Source of the DNA: Hominenteromicrobium mulieris
GTDB lineage: Bacteria > Bacillota > Clostridia > Oscillospirales > Acutalibacteraceae
DNA: 64,000 nucleotides
Assembly: GCF_020687165.1 (NCBI RefSeq)
Contig: NZ_JAJEQC010000005.1
Strand: one strand, 5' to 3'
Shown here in pieces: positions 24,916-33,467 of this stretch. Under the pieces are notes generated by a model. It did not search any database. It was given only the letters and a program-made list of their open reading frames with translations, and was not told where the DNA came from. The position numbers and the translations under genes are program-made. Position 1 is the first letter of the stretch. The number at the start of each line of letters is the position of its first letter.

Positions 24916-25473
24916 ATGAAGGAAGACCATGAGATCATCGAGCTCTACTGGGCGCGCAGCGAAAGCGCCGTGCACGAAACGGACGAAAAGTACGGGGCAA
25001 AGCTCCACACGCTCTCCGGGCGCATCCTGCCCGAAGCAGAGGATGCCGAGGAGTGCGTCAACGATACGTACCTCGGCGCGTGGAATGCCATGCCGCCGCA
25101 GCGCCCGCTCGCGCTCTTTGCATTTTTGGCGCGCATCTGCCGCAACATCGCGTGCGATAAGTTAGACAAGCTCCGCGCGAAAAAGCGCAGCGCAGAGGTC
25201 TCCGCGCTCACGGAGGAGCTTTCGGCGTGCATCGCAGACCCAACAGCAGCAAGGGAAGCGGAAAGCCGCGAGATTGCCGAAGCCTTAAACAGCTTTCTCT
25301 CGACGCTCCCCGTCGATGCCCGGCTCTTTTTCATGCGCCGTTACTGGTATATGGATTCCGTAAAAGCCATCGCCGAAAAGTACGGCTGCGGCGAAAGCCG
25401 CGTCAAAACGTCCCTCCACCGCACGCGTGAAAAGCTGCGGGATTATCTCCAAAAGGAAGACATCTGGCTTTAA
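24916..25473 (+). CDS. ECF-type RNA polymerase sigma factor
   Basis: A 185-residue sigma-70 family protein. Region 2 covers about 25-90 (AEECVNDTYLGAWNAMPP, then FLARICRNIACDKL), and region 4 covers 125-180 (VDARLFFMRRYWYMDSVKAIAEKYG with a recognition helix around ESRVKTSLHRTREKL). Region 3 is absent, as in ECF factors. The next gene, 17 bases on, encodes a single-pass membrane protein that could be its anti-sigma factor. The pair would respond to an envelope signal; the signal and regulon are unknown. Confidence 0.88.
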   Translation: MKEDHEIIELYWARSESAVHETDEKYGAKLHTLSGRILPEAEDAEECVNDTYLGAWNAMPPQRPLALFAFLARICRNIACDKLDKLRAKKRSAEVSALTEELSACIADPTAAREAESREIAEALNSFLSTLPVDARLFFMRRYWYMDSVKAIAEKYGCGESRVKTSLHRTREKLRDYLQKEDIWL

Positions 25474-25490
25474 AGAAAGGCGGGAACAGT

Positions 25491-26087
25491 ATGACAGGTA
25501 TCGATTTATTCAAGGCCCTCGGCGGTGTAAAGGAAGAATATATCGCGGAAGCGGACGGTAGCCGCAAGCTGCCGCACGTGAAAAATGTCACGCTGCAATG
25601 GTGTGCCGCGCTCGCCGCGTGCGTGTGTCTGCTGCTCGGCTGGGGCTTCATCGCGCAGCACCTCGGCGGCATAGCTGATTACACCGGCGACGAAACGAAA
25701 GTCACAGGCGCCGCCGAGACCGCGCAGGCAGACGGCGCAGATCAGGACACCGCGTCCGCCATCGGCGGCAAGGTCGTGCTCCCTGTGCGCGTCACGGCAG
25801 AAACACAGCCCGTAAGCGACGTGAAGGTCTTCACGGACGAGGAAAAAATCGGGCAGATCATGCCGCTGCTTCTCTTAAAGAACGCGGCGGAAACGAGCGG
25901 CGACCCGAACGCATACGACGGTTCGGCCAACATTTTCACGCTGGAATACGCAAACGGCGAAACGAGTACGATCACGGTTTACGGCAATCTGTTCTATAAA
26001 AAGGACGACGGCCCGTGGTGCGATATTCCGTACGAACAGGCCGAAAAGCTCGAAGAACTCGTCCGCAGCCTTGGGTCCGACGAATAA
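25491..26087 (+). CDS. Single-pass membrane protein, probable anti-sigma/sensor partner
   Basis: A 198-residue protein: a cytoplasmic N-terminus (about 1-35, MTGIDLFKALGGVKEEYI), one membrane helix (QWCAALAACVCLLLGWGFIA) and an extracellular domain (about 60-198) of unknown fold. This topology, with the gene directly behind an ECF sigma gene, is typical of anti-sigma factors in Clostridia. No ZAS zinc motif is present, so inhibition would be by another mechanism; the role is inferred from context. Confidence 0.65.
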   Translation: MTGIDLFKALGGVKEEYIAEADGSRKLPHVKNVTLQWCAALAACVCLLLGWGFIAQHLGGIADYTGDETKVTGAAETAQADGADQDTASAIGGKVVLPVRVTAETQPVSDVKVFTDEEKIGQIMPLLLLKNAAETSGDPNAYDGSANIFTLEYANGETSTITVYGNLFYKKDDGPWCDIPYEQAEKLEELVRSLGSDE

Positions 26088-26233
26088 AACCGTAAAATTT
26101 GACAAAACAGGCAAATAAGACTGGATTTTCCCGCAGTTTCCCGCTATAATAGAAATAATGCCTTTCTCCGCATAATCTTGCGGAAGAAGAAAACGAAAAC
26201 GCTCTGAAAGCGTAAAAAAAGGGGAATTTGCAA

Positions 26234-27241
26234 ATGGAAATTGCAATTACAGTCTTGCTGCTCATCGTGGGTCTCGTGCTCATCATCAAGGGCGGCGATT
26301 TCTTTGTGGATGCCGCATCGTGGATGGCGGAAGCCTCCGGCATTCCGAAGCTTATTGTCGGCGCAACGGTCGTCAGCTTCGCGACCACTTTGCCGGAGCT
26401 GCTCGTCTCCATCTTCGCGGCGCTCGACGCACGTGCCGCAGAGGCACTTTCGCCCGGCAGCGGCATCGGCATGGTGGATATGTCCATCGGCAACGCCATC
26501 GGCAGCGTCACGGCGAACCTCGGTCTCATCATGGGCATCGCGCTTGTCGCCATTCCTATGGCGATCCGCCGCAAAGATTACATGCTCAAAATGATCCTCA
26601 TGCTCGTGGCTGCCGCTGTCACCGTATGTTTCTCACTGTTTGATAACGGCGTCGGCATGGTTGCCAGCATTTTGCTCATCATTATTTTCGTCATTGCCAT
26701 GTACGACAACATCCACGAGGCCGTCGTCGCCGTCAAGGGCGGGGCAAAGGGTCAGCAGCTCGATGAGCCCGTCACAAAAAAAGCCGTCATCACCAATGTT
26801 GTCAAGTTCCTCATCGGCGCGGTCGGCACGGTCGCCGGCGCACAGCTCCTTGTTGATAACGGCTCCGCGCTCGCTTCCATGTGCGGCGTTTCGGATCGCG
26901 TCATTTCCGTCACCATCATCGCCATCGGCACGTCTCTGCCGGAGCTTGTCACCACGCTCACCGCCATCGCGAAAAAGCAGGGCTCGCTCTCCGCAGGCAA
27001 CATCATCGGCGCAAATATCATCGATCTGACCTTGATTCTGCCCGTATGCGCGCTCATCTACGGCAGCAAGCTTCCCGCGTCGCCCACCGTCGCCATGGTC
27101 GATATCCCGGCATGTCTCATCATCGGCATTCTGTCTGTCGTGCCCACGCTCATCACGAAGAAATTCTCGCGCTGGCAGGGCGTTTTAATGCTCGCCGCCT
27201 ACGCCGTTTATATCGTGCTCAGCGTCATTGTTATGGCATAA
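26234..27241 (+). CDS. Calcium/sodium antiporter-type cation exchanger (CaCA family)
   Basis: A 335-residue membrane protein with about ten helices in two homologous halves. The alpha-1 repeat is GATVVSFATTLPELLVS with IGNAIGSVTANLGL; the alpha-2 repeat is TIIAIGTSLPELVTT with NIIGANIIDLTLILP. These carry the conserved acidic, Asn and Ser residues that bind Na+ and Ca2+ in YrbG/NCX-like exchangers. ATG 26234 is chosen, with AGGGGA upstream. It stands alone with its own terminator. Confidence 0.92.
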   Translation: MEIAITVLLLIVGLVLIIKGGDFFVDAASWMAEASGIPKLIVGATVVSFATTLPELLVSIFAALDARAAEALSPGSGIGMVDMSIGNAIGSVTANLGLIMGIALVAIPMAIRRKDYMLKMILMLVAAAVTVCFSLFDNGVGMVASILLIIIFVIAMYDNIHEAVVAVKGGAKGQQLDEPVTKKAVITNVVKFLIGAVGTVAGAQLLVDNGSALASMCGVSDRVISVTIIAIGTSLPELVTTLTAIAKKQGSLSAGNIIGANIIDLTLILPVCALIYGSKLPASPTVAMVDIPACLIIGILSVVPTLITKKFSRWQGVLMLAAYAVYIVLSVIVMA

Positions 27242-27259
27242 CTTGTAACTTTTGTAACG

Positions 27260-27294
27260 AAAGCTCCGTTTTCAAGAAAAACGGGGCTTTTTTA
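27260..27294 (+). terminator. Terminator of the cation exchanger gene
   Basis: AAAGCTCCGTTTT / AAAACGGGGCTTT stem with a T-run. Confidence 0.85.
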
Positions 27295-27407
27295 TGCACT
27301 TTTCAAATCATTTCCTCTTGACTTTTCAGCGCTCTGTATGCTAAAATGTAACAGAAGTGTAACAAATGTTATTGCTTTGTAATTTTTGAATGTCAGGTGA
27401 GAAGCGC

Positions 27408-28007
27408 ATGCAGGCGGCAGAAATGCAGATAAAAACCGAAAACAGTGTTGAGGCAGCAAGCGCCATTCTTCGCACACTGCGTCATGCCGTGCCGGTGCTC
27501 TTGGCCTTGCTTATCGCTTTGCTCGCCGCTGCACCCGTTTTGGCGGATGAGACCGATGAAGCGATAACGGATACCGAAACCGTCTCCGCCGAACCGACGG
27601 AAGACCTCCGGGACGATTACACCGCCGTCGCCGCGCAGCTGGAAGCCGTCGCGCGCGCAGAGGGCAGAGATATGGCCGATAAAATGCTCAGCACTGCCCT
27701 GCACAGCCTCACGGGGACTTCGGTCGATACCGATGACGCCGAAAGCGCCGTTTCCGCCGCGGCTGCGCCCGAGGCCGCAGAACCGAAGGCTGTCGTCGTC
27801 AACGCCTCCGTGCAGGCGGGCGCCAAGTGGTCTGCAAAGGGCATTCTGCCGTTTTTGGCCGTTGTGCTGTTGGCATTTTTAGGTCTTTCTCTTGCCGTGC
27901 GCCCCATGCGCCGCCGTCGTGTGCATTCGGCCCGTGCTTATCGCCCCATGCGTGACCGCACTCTGAATGACACTGCGTTTCAAAGCCGCGCACATTCCGC
28001 TTTATAA
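27408..28007 (+). CDS. Hypothetical secreted/membrane protein
   Basis: A 199-residue protein, not recognised. A hydrophobic segment AVPVLLALLIALLAAAPVLA at about residues 28-47 could be a signal peptide cleaved after Ala. The middle is acidic and Ala-rich (about 50-135), and a second membrane helix (GILPFLAVVLLAFLGLSLAV) is followed by an Arg-rich tail (RPMRRRRVHSARAYRPMRD) that would stay in the cytoplasm. Start 27408 is supported by AGGTGAG 6 bases upstream; an ATG at 27390 lacks one. Possibly a surface protein held by its C-terminal anchor. Confidence 0.6.
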   Translation: MQAAEMQIKTENSVEAASAILRTLRHAVPVLLALLIALLAAAPVLADETDEAITDTETVSAEPTEDLRDDYTAVAAQLEAVARAEGRDMADKMLSTALHSLTGTSVDTDDAESAVSAAAAPEAAEPKAVVVNASVQAGAKWSAKGILPFLAVVLLAFLGLSLAVRPMRRRRVHSARAYRPMRDRTLNDTAFQSRAHSAL

Positions 28008-28047
28008 ATCCGATCATAAGGAAAAACATACTTTTCCTCTCTTTTCG

Positions 28048-28081
28048 GCGCCGCTCGGTTCTCGGGCGGCGCTCTTTTTTT
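28048..28081 (+). terminator. Terminator after the hypothetical membrane protein
   Basis: GCGCCGC / GCGGCGC stem followed by CTTTTTTTT. Confidence 0.88.
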
Positions 28082-28184
28082 CGCAAACCCGCATAAATCC
28101 CGTTTTGACATTCCTGAAAATCCCATTTTTAAAAATGCACACAAATCCATCGTCAAACTTTATTCATATTTTACGCAAAAGCGG

Positions 28185-28213
28185 TTGACAAATCCTGACT
28201 TTTTCCGTAAACT
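28185..28213 (+). promoter_or_regulatory. Promoter of the potABCD operon
   Basis: TTGACA at 28185, 17-base spacer, TAAACT at 28208. Transcription would start near 28220, leaving a leader of about 260 bases. Confidence 0.75.
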
Positions 28214-28219
28214 GAACTT

Positions 28220-28479
28220 ATTGCGTTTGCATCTAAAACCAAATAAAATCGGCTGTTCCGGAAAGGTCGCTAAAGCGGGCAACACACAAAGCGTTGTGTT
28301 GCTTTTATCCTGTTCGGAAAAGTGTTCCTGCCGCGGCCGGATCGCGGGCGAAAGCCTGCGGCCGTGAAAAATCCTTTGCGGAAGCAGTACGCATCATGCA
28401 GCCGGGGTGTGTGATTCACTAAGACCGCGCAACTTTCGGGGGACAAGGGTCCCACCAAACCGCAAAGGGGATGCTTTCC
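28220..28479 (+). promoter_or_regulatory. Long structured 5' leader of potABCD; candidate cis-regulatory RNA
   Basis: No gene. The hairpins seen are GCAACACA / TGTGTTGC (28279-28302, followed by TTTT) and an 11-pair stem with a GAAA tetraloop (28334-28364, GCGGGC-GAAA-GCCTGC extended by CGGCC / GGCCG). A closing helix of nine perfect pairs joins CCTTTGCGG (28373-28381) to CCGCAAAGG (28460-28468) and encloses about 78 bases with an inner GGGAC / GTCCC hairpin. The 3' strand of that helix contains most of the AAAGGGG ribosome site of potA. The class is not recognised; a translational switch is inferred. Confidence 0.6.
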
Positions 28480-29610
28480 ATGTTAAAACCAATCATCACG
28501 CTCAAAGACATTGCAGTATCGTTTGACGGCGAGCAAGTCTTAAAGAACTTCAACCTCACCATCGGTGACGGCGAGTTCGTAACACTGCTCGGACCCTCCG
28601 GCTGCGGCAAAACCACGGTTTTGCGCACCATCGGCGGCTTCGTCACACCGGATAGCGGCGATGTCTTTTTTGGTGACGAGAAGATCAATAACGTGCCGCC
28701 GCATAAGCGCGCCGTCAATACGATTTTCCAAAAGTACGCGCTTTTCCCGCACCTGAACGTCTATGAAAACATCGCGTTCGGCATGCGTCTCAAAGGTAAG
28801 AAAGAAGACGAAATTCAAAAGACCGTCACCGAAATGCTGCATATGGTCAACTTAAACGGCATGGCGCACCGCGGTGTCGGCCAGCTTTCCGGCGGTCAGC
28901 AGCAGCGTGTTGCCATTGCGCGCGCCCTCGCAAACGAGCCGAAGGTGCTCCTCCTCGATGAGCCGCTTTCCGCGCTCGATTTAAAGCTGCGCAAGGATAT
29001 GCAGAACGAACTCAAAAAAATCCAGCAGGCCATCGGCATCACGTTCATTTTCGTCACGCACGACCAGGAGGAAGCGCTCTCCATGAGTGACACGGTCGTC
29101 GTCATGGATAAGGGCGAAATTCAGCAGATCGGCTCGCCGATTGACATCTACAACGAACCGAAAAACGCCTTCGTTGCGGACTTCATCGGCGAAAGCAATA
29201 TCCTCGACGGCACCATGATCGAAGACTACCTCGTCGAGGTCGCCGGTCAGCGCTTCAAGTCGCTCGACAGCGGCTTCGGCAAAATGGCCCCGGTCGACGT
29301 CGTCATCCGCCCGGAGGATATCGACATCGTGCCCACCGGCTCCGCCGCCGCACACATCAACGGCGTCGTCACCAGCGTCACGTTTAAGGGCGTACACTAT
29401 GAGATTATCGTCGATGTTGACGGCTTCAAGTGGATGATCCAGACGACCGACAGCGCCAACGTCGGCGATAAGATTGGCCTTGCGCTCACCCCGGACGACA
29501 TTCACGTCATGGCGAAGTCCGTTTACTCCGGCACTATGGGCGATTACAGCACGTTCAGTGACGAAATGGAGGAAGCGCTCCAGGAGGAGGGCAGCGAACA
29601 TGAGGACTAA
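28480..29610 (+). CDS. potA: Spermidine/putrescine ABC transporter ATPase
   Basis: A 376-residue ATPase that powers the polyamine importer. Walker A GPSGCGKTT, Q-loop FQKYALFPHLNV, signature LSGGQQQR, Walker B LLLDEPLSALDLKLRK and H-loop VTHDQEEALS are all present. A C-terminal TOBE domain (from about residue 240) is typical of PotA and regulation by substrate. The start is set at 28480, 9 bases after AAAGGGG; the ATG at 28471 abuts it. First gene of a tight four-gene operon (overlaps of 11, 4 and 1 bases). Confidence 0.92.
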   Translation: MLKPIITLKDIAVSFDGEQVLKNFNLTIGDGEFVTLLGPSGCGKTTVLRTIGGFVTPDSGDVFFGDEKINNVPPHKRAVNTIFQKYALFPHLNVYENIAFGMRLKGKKEDEIQKTVTEMLHMVNLNGMAHRGVGQLSGGQQQRVAIARALANEPKVLLLDEPLSALDLKLRKDMQNELKKIQQAIGITFIFVTHDQEEALSMSDTVVVMDKGEIQQIGSPIDIYNEPKNAFVADFIGESNILDGTMIEDYLVEVAGQRFKSLDSGFGKMAPVDVVIRPEDIDIVPTGSAAAHINGVVTSVTFKGVHYEIIVDVDGFKWMIQTTDSANVGDKIGLALTPDDIHVMAKSVYSGTMGDYSTFSDEMEEALQEEGSEHED

Positions 29611-30418
29611 GCTCATCTCTGCCCCATACACGATCTGGATGACGCTGTTCATCATCGTGCCCATGGGTCTTGTGGCATTCTTTGCCTTTACCGATAAAAG
29701 CGGCGCTTTTACGTTAGATAACATCGCGCGCGTCGGCCAGTATTCCAACGTCTTCCTGCGTTCCATCTGGCTCGGCGCACTCGCAACGTTTATTTCGCTT
29801 CTGCTCGGCTACCCGCTCGCGTATACCATCGCCAAAGCGGCGCCGAACCGCCAGAGCTTCCTCATTTTGCTCATCATGCTGCCCATGTGGATGAACTTCC
29901 TGCTGCGCACCTACGCATGGATGTCCCTCCTTGAGGATAACGGCCTCATCAACAATATGCTCGCCGCCGTCGGTCTGCCGCGCATCCACATGATCAACAC
30001 CGCGGGCGCAGTCGTCCTCGGCATGGTGTATAACTACATCCCGTACATGATCCTGCCCATTTACTCTGTGCTCACCAAAATCGACAACAGCGTTATCGAA
30101 GCTGCGCAGGATCTCGGTGCAAACAACCGCAATGTCTTCCTTAAAGTTGTCCTGCCCATGAGCATGCCCGGTGTCATTTCCGGCGTTACCATGGTGTTCG
30201 TGCCCGCTGTTTCCACATTTATTATCTCTAAAATGCTCGGTGGCGGCGGAAACCTGCTCATCGGCGACCTCATCGATATGCAGTTCCTCGGCTCGGCGTA
30301 TAACCCGAACCTCGGCTCTGCCATTTCACTTGTCCTCATGGTCATCATTCTCATCTGCATGGGCATCATGAACCAGTTCGACGACGGTGAAAATGTGGGA
30401 GGAGGTATGATTCTGTGA
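29600..30418 (+). CDS. potB: Spermidine/putrescine ABC transporter permease PotB
   Basis: A 272-residue membrane protein with six predicted helices. The cytoplasmic EAA loop VIEAAQDLGANNRNVFLKVVLP couples to PotA. The opening APYTIWMTLFIIVPMGLVAFFAF and the WMNFLLRTYAWMSLL segment are typical of PotB. ATG 29600 overlaps the potA end by 11 bases, with GGAGGAGGGC just upstream. Confidence 0.93.
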   Translation: MRTKLISAPYTIWMTLFIIVPMGLVAFFAFTDKSGAFTLDNIARVGQYSNVFLRSIWLGALATFISLLLGYPLAYTIAKAAPNRQSFLILLIMLPMWMNFLLRTYAWMSLLEDNGLINNMLAAVGLPRIHMINTAGAVVLGMVYNYIPYMILPIYSVLTKIDNSVIEAAQDLGANNRNVFLKVVLPMSMPGVISGVTMVFVPAVSTFIISKMLGGGGNLLIGDLIDMQFLGSAYNPNLGSAISLVLMVIILICMGIMNQFDDGENVGGGMIL

Positions 30419-31230
30419 AAACGGCTTCCAAAGTCTATACGGCGCTCATTTTCATCTTTCTTTACGCGCCCATCATCGTGCTCATCATCTTCTCGTTCAA
30501 CGATACGGATACCGCAAGCCGCACCCAGTTTTCCGGCTTTACACTGCGCTGGTATCAGCGCCTGTTTGAGGATCGCTATATTCTGGAGGCGCTGCTCAAT
30601 ACATTGATCATCGCCGTCGTTTCCGCGTTCGCTTCCACTGTACTCGGCACCATGGCGGCGGTCGGTATCAACCGCATGAAGCGTATGCCGAAAAAGGTCA
30701 TGATGAACATCACCAATTTTCCCATGGTCAACCCGGAAATCGTCACCGGTGTTTCCATGATGCTTCTGTTCGTCGCGGCAGTCAGCCTGTTCGGCGGCAA
30801 AAGCCTCGGCATGGCGTCGCTCATCATCGCGCACATCACGTTCTGCCTGCCGTATGTCATCCTGTCCGTTCTGCCGAAGCTGCGCCAGATGAACCCGAAC
30901 CTCTTCGAGGCCGCGCAGGATCTCGGCTGCCCGCCGGTACGCGCGTTCTTTAAAGTCGTGCTGCCGGAGATCATGCCCGGCATCGTCACCGGCATGATCA
31001 TGGCGTTCACGCTCTCCATCGATGATTTCGTCATCAGCTACTTCACAAGCGGCACCACGCAGACGCTGCCCATCTACATTTATTCCATGACGAGAAAGCG
31101 CATCTCCCCGGAGATCAACGCGCTTTCCACCGTGCTCTTTGTGTGCATCATGCTCTTGCTCATCATCATCAATGTCCGCCAGGGACGTGAAGAGCGCCGT
31201 GCCAAAAAGGCAGAAAGGGAGCGTGCCTGA
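30415..31230 (+). CDS. potC: Spermidine/putrescine ABC transporter permease PotC
   Basis: A 271-residue permease with six helices and the EAA loop LFEAAQDLGCPPVRAFFKVV. The segment SIDDFVISYFTSGTTQTLPIYIYS is a PotC signature. It starts with GTG at 30415, overlapping the potB stop in a GTGA; GGAGGAGG lies upstream. Its C-terminus is basic and charged (REERRAKKAERERA). Confidence 0.93.
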   Translation: MKTASKVYTALIFIFLYAPIIVLIIFSFNDTDTASRTQFSGFTLRWYQRLFEDRYILEALLNTLIIAVVSAFASTVLGTMAAVGINRMKRMPKKVMMNITNFPMVNPEIVTGVSMMLLFVAAVSLFGGKSLGMASLIIAHITFCLPYVILSVLPKLRQMNPNLFEAAQDLGCPPVRAFFKVVLPEIMPGIVTGMIMAFTLSIDDFVISYFTSGTTQTLPIYIYSMTRKRISPEINALSTVLFVCIMLLLIIINVRQGREERRAKKAERERA

Positions 31231-32444
31231 TGAAAAAGAAATTTTTTGCCGTCTTTTTTGCGCTTCTGGTGCTCTGCACCGCAGTCGTACCCGTCTTTGC
31301 CGATGAAGCCGACGACTGGAATTTTTCCGAAGAATACCCCACCGCAGAGCCCACCGGTGTGACCATCAATGTCTACAACTGGGGCGAGTATATTTCAAAC
31401 GGCACCGAGGGCTCGCTGGATGTCAATGCCGAGTTCACCCGTCGCACCGGCATCGAGGTCAACTACACCACGTTCGACAGCAACGAGTCGCTGTACTCCA
31501 AACTCGCAGGCGGCGGCGCAAGCTACGATGTCATTGTCCCGTCCGATTACATGATCTCAAAGCTCATGAACGAGAACATGCTCGCGGAGCTGGATTTCAG
31601 CAATATCCCGAATTTCGAGTACATCGACGAGCAGTTCCGAAACCCCGATTACGACCCCGAAAACAAATTCTCCGTGCCGTACACATGGGGCACCGTCGGC
31701 CTGTTCTATAATACCGATTATGTCACCGAGCCCGTCACCAGCTGGTCTATTTTGTGGGACGAGCAGTACAGCGGCAAGATTTTGATGTTCGATAACCCGC
31801 GCGACGCGTTCGCCATCGCACAGGAGCGCCTCGGCTTCTCCCTCAATTCCACCGACGAAAGCGAGTGGGAGCAGGCGGCTATGCTTTTAAAAGAGCAGAA
31901 GCCCCTCGTACAGGCGTACGTCATGGATCAGATTTTTGACAAAATGGAAAGCGGTGAAGCGTGGCTTGCACCGTACTATTCCGGCGATGCCGGCACGCTT
32001 GTCGAAAACAACGAAAACATCAAGTTCATCGTCCCGGAAGAGGGCACGAACTACTTTGTCGATGCCATGTGCATCCCGGCAACGGCCGAGCACAAAAAAG
32101 AAGCCGAACTGTACATCAACTTCATGTGTGACCCCGAAATTTCCGGTGCGAACATGGATTTCGTCGGCTACGCCACCCCGGAGACCGCCGCGAAAGACTA
32201 TCTTGATCCCGACGCCGTCGCAAATCCCATCTACTACCCGGATCAGGACGTGCTCGACCGCACGGAGGTTTTCGTCAATCTCCCGAGCGAGACGAGCAAT
32301 CTGCTCGATACACTCTGGGCAGAGGTCAAAATGGGCGGCCCCGGCCAATCCGCGGTTCTCATCGCCATCATCTTAGTCTTCCTCGCAGTCTACATCGCCA
32401 TCATCATCTGGAAAAAACAAAAGCGCAAGCGCGAGATGATGTAA
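31230..32444 (+). CDS. potD: Polyamine-binding protein PotD with C-terminal membrane anchor
   Basis: A 404-residue substrate-binding protein of the PotD/PotF family: signal peptide (residues 1-25, ending PVFADE, without a lipobox Cys), then NVYNWGEYIS and YDVIVPSDYMI, and VPYTWGTVGLFYN lining the ligand site. Usual PotD proteins have about 350 residues and are lipoproteins in Gram-positives. Here a C-terminal helix SAVLIAIILVFLAVYIAIIIW plus KKQKRKREMM would anchor the protein instead. Its start overlaps the potC stop by one base. A terminator follows. Confidence 0.92.
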   Translation: MKKKFFAVFFALLVLCTAVVPVFADEADDWNFSEEYPTAEPTGVTINVYNWGEYISNGTEGSLDVNAEFTRRTGIEVNYTTFDSNESLYSKLAGGGASYDVIVPSDYMISKLMNENMLAELDFSNIPNFEYIDEQFRNPDYDPENKFSVPYTWGTVGLFYNTDYVTEPVTSWSILWDEQYSGKILMFDNPRDAFAIAQERLGFSLNSTDESEWEQAAMLLKEQKPLVQAYVMDQIFDKMESGEAWLAPYYSGDAGTLVENNENIKFIVPEEGTNYFVDAMCIPATAEHKKEAELYINFMCDPEISGANMDFVGYATPETAAKDYLDPDAVANPIYYPDQDVLDRTEVFVNLPSETSNLLDTLWAEVKMGGPGQSAVLIAIILVFLAVYIAIIIWKKQKRKREMM

Positions 32445-32467
32445 CAACTGCGTCAATAGAAGTATAT

Positions 32468-32505
32468 TGAAAGCTCTTCGAAAATCACTTTCGGAGAGCT
32501 TTTTC
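32468..32505 (+). terminator. Terminator of potABCD
   Basis: AAAGCTCT...CGAAA / TTTCG...AGAGCTTTTT hairpin with T-run. Confidence 0.8.
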
Positions 32506-32525
32506 TCTGTCTGGGCTTTTTATCA

Positions 32526-32659
32526 AAAGGCTTCGCCTTTTTAGGAAACCCATGCAACTGGGTTTCCTAGTTTTGGTGTAGGTAAAAGGTGTTTTGTCGG
32601 CTGTGGACGACGGCTTAGGGCGCTGCCCTAAGAACCTGCAAGCTTTTGAAAAAGCTTGC
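32526..32659. repeat. Cluster of four perfect palindromes, likely a dispersed repeat element
   Basis: In 134 bases: AAAGG / CCTTT (32526-32540), TAGGAAACCCA / TGGGTTTCCTA (32542-32569), CTTAGGGC / GCCCTAAG (32614-32632) and GCAAGCTTTT / AAAAGCTTGC (32638-32659). No coding capacity. The look is that of REP/MITE-like intergenic repeats of gut Clostridia (recognised by pattern). Confidence 0.6.
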
Positions 32660-32685
32660 GCAAAACTTTTTACGTTCTTAGCGTC

Positions 32686-32714
32686 TTGCAATTTCCTCTG
32701 CACCTCGGTATAAT
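32686..32714 (+). promoter_or_regulatory. Promoter of the DUF4867 gene
   Basis: TTGCAA at 32686, 17-base spacer, TATAAT at 32709. Confidence 0.75.
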
Positions 32715-32752
32715 GTGGTTAGATTCAAAACAGAAAGCAAGGATGAAAAACC

Positions 32753-33364
32753 ATGAAAATTCAGAATGTTTCGGATGCCGCTTTTAAGAAGTACGGCAAA
32801 GTCATCACGGGGCTCGATTGCTCCGACATTATCGCCGCCATGGCGGAAACGCCCTGCCCTGAGAACGTCGTCTATGTGCCCGGTGCAGAATCTCTCGAAA
32901 GCTGCGCGTCCGCCAAAGGCATCGCCTACACGCTCTACGGCGGCATGCCTGTGCAGATTGGCTACTGCAACGGCAACAACCATAAGTTAAACGGTCTCGA
33001 ATATCACCGCGATAGTGAAGTAAACATCGCCGTCACCGACCTCATCCTGCTCATCGGCTCCGAGCAGGACATCGAAAACGGCAAGTACGATACGTCTAAG
33101 GTCGAAGCGTTCCTCGTGCCCGCCGGCACCGTTATCGAGGTTTACGCCACCACGCTGCACTATGCGCCGTGCAATGCAAACGACGGCGGCTTCAAGTGCG
33201 TCGTCGCGCTGCCGAAGGGCACGAACACCGACATCGAAAAGCGCGCGCCGAAGACCGAGGAAGACAAAATGCTTTTCGCCCGCAACAAGTGGCTGCTTAT
33301 GCACCCGGAAGCGGCAGAAGAGGGTCAGTACGTCGGCCTTGTCGGCGAAAACATCTGCGTTTGA
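32753..33364 (+). CDS. DUF4867 family protein
   Basis: A 203-residue protein of the DUF4867 family, common in Clostridia. The recognisable features are YTLYGGMPVQIGYCNGNN, LNGLEYHRDSEVNIAVTD and VPAGTVIEVYATTLHYAPC. The pattern is that of a cupin-like beta barrel (compare ureidoglycolate lyase) with possible metal ligands in EYHRDSE and LHYAPC. No membrane segment. Function unknown; a sugar or sugar-acid processing role is only suggested by the fold. Single gene with its own promoter and terminator. Confidence 0.75.
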   Translation: MKIQNVSDAAFKKYGKVITGLDCSDIIAAMAETPCPENVVYVPGAESLESCASAKGIAYTLYGGMPVQIGYCNGNNHKLNGLEYHRDSEVNIAVTDLILLIGSEQDIENGKYDTSKVEAFLVPAGTVIEVYATTLHYAPCNANDGGFKCVVALPKGTNTDIEKRAPKTEEDKMLFARNKWLLMHPEAAEEGQYVGLVGENICV

Positions 33365-33395
33365 TTTGCGTAGAACGCCGTAAAACCGAACAACC

Positions 33396-33434
33396 GGGGC
33401 ATACCGCACGGCACGGTGCAGTATGCCCCTTTTC
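33396..33434 (+). terminator. Terminator of the DUF4867 gene
   Basis: GGGGCATAC / GTATGCCCC stem with TTTT. Confidence 0.85.
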
Positions 33435-33467
33435 GCTCAAAATCTATCCATAATTAGGGGGAGACCC

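Noticed and set aside
28372..28468. Cobalamin, T-box, guanidine or SRP-type RNA in the potA leader
   Set aside because: The required sequence boxes (T-box TGGNACC context, ykkC and cobalamin cores, SRP apical loop) are not present in order; left as unclassified.
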